Assembly: GCA_030452365.1 (NCBI GenBank)
Contig: JAKDMK010000056.1
Coordinates: forward strand, 1-9,742
Length of the DNA stretch: 9,742 nt
Origin: Nitrococcus sp.
GTDB taxonomy: Bacteria > Pseudomonadota > Gammaproteobacteria > Nitrococcales > Nitrococcaceae
Direction: 5' to 3'
In this document: one piece after another, positions 6,817 to 9,742 of the stretch
Layout of the letters: the number at the start of each line of letters is the position of its first letter
How positions within the stretch are numbered: the first letter of the stretch is position 1
Position numbers and translations under genes: made by a program
Notes under the pieces: generated by a model
The model's input: the letters and a program-made list of their open reading frames with translations, nothing else
What the model was told of the DNA's origin: nothing
Database searches by the model: none

Positions 6817-9081
6817 TCACGGTTGCAGGTGGTAATAGCCTCCCCGATCGCGGCGCAGCCGGGCGCGCACGCGGTAGCCGTCGGCGCCCAGGAGCAGCTG
6901 TATGGCACCGTCGCGATCCGTTCGCAGCACGCGCACACCGAGCCTGCGATAGCGATTGATAATCTCCGCGGCAGGCAACCCATACGAATTGTTACGACCG
7001 ACGCTTAGCAGCGCAAGGCTTGGATGGACTCGGCGCACAAATGCAGCGCTGGAGGAGGTGCGGCTGCCATGATGGGGCACCATCAACACATCCGCCGAGA
7101 GGCGCTGGACCTGCTTTAATAGCTCCTGCTCTCCGCTGCGCTCCAAATCGCCTGCAAGCAGCAGTGCCGCACCCGTGCTCGCAACGCGGATGACACAGGA
7201 GGCCGCATTGCCGCGCAGACCGCGCGCGCTGGGGGCGAGCACGCGGAAGCGCACACCGTCCCACCGCCATGCCTGGCCCCGGATGCATAGCCGCGCGCCG
7301 GGCGGGGCCTCCGCAAACGACTCGCCGATCACCACATCGTCAACCGGCAGCGCAGCAAGCAACGTCGCCAAGCCACCGGAATGATCATCATCCGCGTGGC
7401 TGACCATCACGCGATCAACCTCCGCTATCCCCTGAGAGCGCAGAAACGGCACCAGTGAGACACGCGCCGCTGAAGAATTGCTGCCCCATGTGGGGCCGGT
7501 ATCGTAGACCAGCACATGTCCGGCTGTACGCACCACTACGCTGGCCCCCTGTCCCACGTCCAGCATTGTCACCCAGGCCTCCCCGAAGTCCGGCCCTGTT
7601 CGGATACCCACCAGCAGCGGGACGAGCAGCGGCAATGCCAGCACCCGGCCGGGAAACCCACCAGGCAGCAACAGCAAACCCGCGCCCAGCGCACCCAGTG
7701 CAACGGCCCAGGGCACCGGTGCGGGCAGCGCTATCAGCGGCTGCACGGCATGCACCAAGTGCTCGAGACCGATCAGCAAAATCTGAATCGTCCACGCCAG
7801 CCCCTGCACCAGCAGCGCGCCGAGTCCGGGATGAATGAACAGTAGCGCGGTGCCCAGCAAGGCCCCTGGGGCTAACAGCACGTCGACCAGCGGAACCGCC
7901 GCCAGGTTGACCACTGGGCCGATTAAGGAGCTGCGTTGGAAGTAGATCGACATAATCGGCAGCAGCCCCAGGGCGATGGCAAACTGCAAGCGCACTATCT
8001 CCCGCCCGCGGCCCCGGCCGGAACGACGACGCACGATCAGCAAAATCACGGCCACGGCGGCAAAGGACAGCCAGAAACCGGGACCAAGCGGGGCAAACGG
8101 ATCAAGGACCAATACCGCCGCCATGGCACTCCACCACGCCCGCAGATACCCGATGCGGCGTCGCGCCAGCCGTGCGCTTGCCAGGACTGCGAGTGTAATC
8201 AGCGCGCGCTGAGTCGGCACCGAAAAGCCCGCGAGTGCGGCGTAGCCGGCCGCCACCAGCGTGCCGGCGACAGCCTGAGCGAGCGGAGTCGGCAGCCAAA
8301 GCGGCACTCGCGGCAAGCGCCGCCACAGCCCCCCGATCAGCCAGTAGGCCAATCCCGCCGCCAGCATGATGTGCGATCCCGAGATGGCGACTAGGTGAGT
8401 AATGCCAGCGGCGTTGAGATCGTGCCAGGTGCTCGAGTCAATGCCGCGGGTATCCCCGGTAACCAGCGCGGGGAGCACACCGGAGCTGGATTGCCCTTCC
8501 AGCACCGTCGTGATGCGCAGGGAAATGCGCTCGCGCAGCGCATCCACGCTCCATTCGACGCCAAGCCGCCGCGCTTGCCCCGTAGCGCGCACGTAGCCAG
8601 TGGCATCGATGCGGTTTTGGAACAGCCAACGCTCGTAGTCGAAGCTGACTGGGTTCATCAGGCCACGTGGCGGCCTTAGCTTCACCCGCCAGCGCCAATG
8701 CTCGCCGGGGTGGACATCCGGCGCCCGGCCGTACCAAGAGAGGCGGACCCGTCGCGGTAACGGACGCTCTGCCGGATAGTCAATGATTCGGGTGGGCCGA
8801 ACCAGAAAGCGTTGCCGCACCGCTGTGTGCTCGGGCAGCCCGATTATTACGCCTTCCAGAACCAGGATCTGGCCATCGAGCGACCTCGGCAGCCGGCTCT
8901 CCAGGGCCCAGGCCGCGGCCACCGCCGCCCAAGCGACACCCAATGCGAGCAGGCCCAACTGGCGCGCACGGCCGCGGGCAAGCAGCAGCGCCAACAAAGG
9001 CACAACCGCAAGCGCCAGCCAACCGGCCAATGGCCAGGGCAACAACTGAAAGCCAATTACGCCAATTGCGAAAGCCGCCAT
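6817..9081 (-). CDS. comEC: ComEC/Rec2-type DNA internalization protein
   Basis: Polytopic inner-membrane protein that forms the channel for single-stranded DNA entry during natural transformation. At 754 residues it matches full-length proteobacterial ComEC. Order of parts: N-terminal hydrophobic hairpin (about 5-60), soluble DUF4131/OB-like region (about 65-175), the Competence domain with HLVAISGSHI (229-238), FSVPTQRA (286-293) and FWLSFAAVAVI (336-346) plus several transmembrane helices to about 490, and a metallo-beta-lactamase-like domain from about 503 with MLDVGQG (506-512), SHADDDHSGG (561-570), AGDLE (643-647) and VPHHGS (668-673). The retained histidines and aspartates suggest an intact metal site. 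The ATG at 9081 has only AGGG directly before it, so the ribosome site is poor. It is probably the first gene of the minus-strand block and is divergent from the DUF2062 gene. Pilus and comEA genes lie outside the window, so competence itself is not shown. Confidence 0.95.
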   Translation of the reverse strand: MAAFAIGVIGFQLLPWPLAGWLALAVVPLLALLLARGRARQLGLLALGVAWAAVAAAWALESRLPRSLDGQILVLEGVIIGLPEHTAVRQRFLVRPTRIIDYPAERPLPRRVRLSWYGRAPDVHPGEHWRWRVKLRPPRGLMNPVSFDYERWLFQNRIDATGYVRATGQARRLGVEWSVDALRERISLRITTVLEGQSSSGVLPALVTGDTRGIDSSTWHDLNAAGITHLVAISGSHIMLAAGLAYWLIGGLWRRLPRVPLWLPTPLAQAVAGTLVAAGYAALAGFSVPTQRALITLAVLASARLARRRIGYLRAWWSAMAAVLVLDPFAPLGPGFWLSFAAVAVILLIVRRRSGRGRGREIVRLQFAIALGLLPIMSIYFQRSSLIGPVVNLAAVPLVDVLLAPGALLGTALLFIHPGLGALLVQGLAWTIQILLIGLEHLVHAVQPLIALPAPVPWAVALGALGAGLLLLPGGFPGRVLALPLLVPLLVGIRTGPDFGEAWVTMLDVGQGASVVVRTAGHVLVYDTGPTWGSNSSAARVSLVPFLRSQGIAEVDRVMVSHADDDHSGGLATLLAALPVDDVVIGESFAEAPPGARLCIRGQAWRWDGVRFRVLAPSARGLRGNAASCVIRVASTGAALLLAGDLERSGEQELLKQVQRLSADVLMVPHHGSRTSSSAAFVRRVHPSLALLSVGRNNSYGLPAAEIINRYRRLGVRVLRTDRDGAIQLLLGADGYRVRARLRRDRGGYYHLQP

Positions 9082-9161
9082 CCCTGCGCTGCCCCCGGCC
9101 TTCCATTGCCGAGCTATGATAAATTATCGGCGTCATGCGCCGCGGCGGGTGGAAGCGTTAA
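9082..9161. promoter_or_regulatory. Divergent promoter region between comEC and the DUF2062 gene
   Basis: This 80-bp gap must hold the start signals of both divergent genes. An AT-rich core contains TATGAT (9115-9120, plus strand) and, on the minus strand, TATCAT and GATAAT, all similar to -10 boxes, but no good -35 is visible at 16-18 bp. The core includes the palindrome GATAA-A-TTATC (9118-9128), and CGCCGCGGCG (9138-9147) is a second palindrome. GGTGGAAG before 9162 is the ribosome site of the DUF2062 gene. Assignment of promoters is by position and is tentative. Confidence 0.4.
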
Positions 9162-9715
9162 ATGCCGAGGCAGTTCCTCAAACAACATCTCCCGAATGTC
9201 GACAAGGTCCTAGCGCGCCGGGAGCTCCGTCCGCTGGGGCGATTGCTCGATGATCCCTATCTCTTGCACCTCAACCGCAGATCCGTTGCGGGCGGTGTCG
9301 CATGCGGACTGTTCGTAGCATTCATTCCACTGCCCGGACAGATGTTGATGGCCGCGATGCTCGCCATCCTGCTGCGTGCCAACCTCGTTATCTCTGTCGC
9401 TCTGGTGTGGATTACCAATCCCATCACCATGCCGCCCTTCTTCTACTTAAGCTACATTGTCGGAACATGGGTCATCGGCTCGCCCGTAACCATTCACTTC
9501 GGCTTCGAGCCAACCGTGCACTGGTTCTGGGCGCAATTCGCACGCATCTGGAACCCCAGATGGTCGGCTATATCCCCATCGGGTCCATGCTTGCCCTAGC
9601 GGGCTACGGCAGCATCCACTTGCTGTGGCGCCTGCACATCGTCCACCAGCTCAGGCGCCGGCGCAAGCGCCGGGCCAGCCGCTCGCGGCCCCTCATCGGG
9701 AAGCGTCATAGCTGA
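9162..9715 (+). pseudogene. DUF2062 membrane protein gene with a frame break
   Basis: Small inner-membrane protein of the DUF2062 family; its function is unknown. The ATG at 9162 has a good ribosome site (GGTGGAAG). The first frame encodes DPYLLHLNRRSVAGG, hydrophobic stretches around GLFVAFIPLPGQMLMAAML and LVISVALVWI, and the family's NPITMPPFFYLSYIVGTWVIG, then runs to a stop at 9599 after unlike residues. The expected third hydrophobic segment, VGYIPIGSMLALAGYGSIHL, and a basic tail continue in the frame one base ahead, ending at TGA 9713-9715. The switch falls at CCCC 9554-9557: a fifth C would read WNPQMVGYIPIG and give one protein of about 184 residues, near the family norm. It is either a real one-base deletion or a homopolymer sequencing error. 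The hydrophobic core precedes the break, so a shortened 145-residue protein could still insert in the membrane. It is divergent from comEC. Confidence 0.8.
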
Positions 9716-9720
9716 GTAGT

Positions 9721-9742
9721 CCGCTGCGCAATTACGCAGCGG
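9721..9742 (+). terminator. Hairpin 3' of the DUF2062 gene (probable terminator, cut by the window end)
   Basis: Perfect 8-base arms CCGCTGCG (9721-9728) and CGCAGCGG (9735-9742) with a six-base loop CAATTA lie five bases after the stop codon. This is the stem expected of an intrinsic terminator. The T-run that would confirm it falls beyond the window. Confidence 0.6.

Noticed and set aside
7936..8394. Plus-strand open frame of 152 codons inside comEC
   Set aside because: Gln/Arg/His-rich antisense shadow of transmembrane segments of comEC.
9302..9715. Open frame of 137 codons as a separate gene
   Set aside because: Only its 3' part, after about 9557, reads as protein of the DUF2062 family; the 5' part is an out-of-frame shadow of the same gene. 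It is treated as the continuation after a frame break.

Overview
The window reads as chromosomal, housekeeping DNA from a GC-rich gammaproteobacterium. The evidence is an RNase E of the long E. coli type (catalytic half, membrane-targeting helix, arginine-rich tail) next to a lipid A/Kdo operon in the order comEC - (exbB-exbD) - msbA - lpxK - kdsB - low-molecular-weight phosphatase. From memory this order is common in Chromatiales/Ectothiorhodospiraceae and Xanthomonadales-like lineages; genus and species cannot be fixed from the sequence alone. No RNA genes, CRISPR arrays, insertion sequences or phage genes were seen.

Layout. Bases 2-2095 (+) hold the 3' two thirds of rne, cut by the window start. 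Bases 2096-2286 are a 191-bp convergent intergenic region with a perfect 12-bp-arm hairpin. The minus strand from 9081 down to 2287 then carries a compact block, in transcription order comEC, a small exbB/exbD fusion remnant, msbA, lpxK, kdsB and a low-molecular-weight protein tyrosine phosphatase gene. Junctions are tight (remnant/msbA overlap by ATGA, msbA/lpxK gap 11 bp, lpxK/kdsB overlap 19 bp) except before the phosphatase, where a 107-bp gap holds a possible promoter. At 9162-9715 (+), divergent from comEC, lies a DUF2062 membrane protein gene whose frame breaks at a CCCC run. A perfect 8-bp-arm hairpin closes the window.

How the genes fit together. KdsB activates Kdo for the inner core, LpxK phosphorylates the lipid A disaccharide, and MsbA flips core-lipid A across the inner membrane. 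ComEC is a DNA-uptake channel commonly found next to this cluster. In related loci an ExbB/ExbD proton-motive-force pair sits between comEC and msbA. Here that pair has collapsed into one 89-codon ORF that starts like ExbB (MWELIKPGDRVMAPI) and continues as the C-terminal half of ExbD, still ending in the ATGA overlap with msbA. This in-frame deletion scar is the most notable observation. The broken DUF2062 frame is the second. I found no convincing new defence, mobile or regulatory system.
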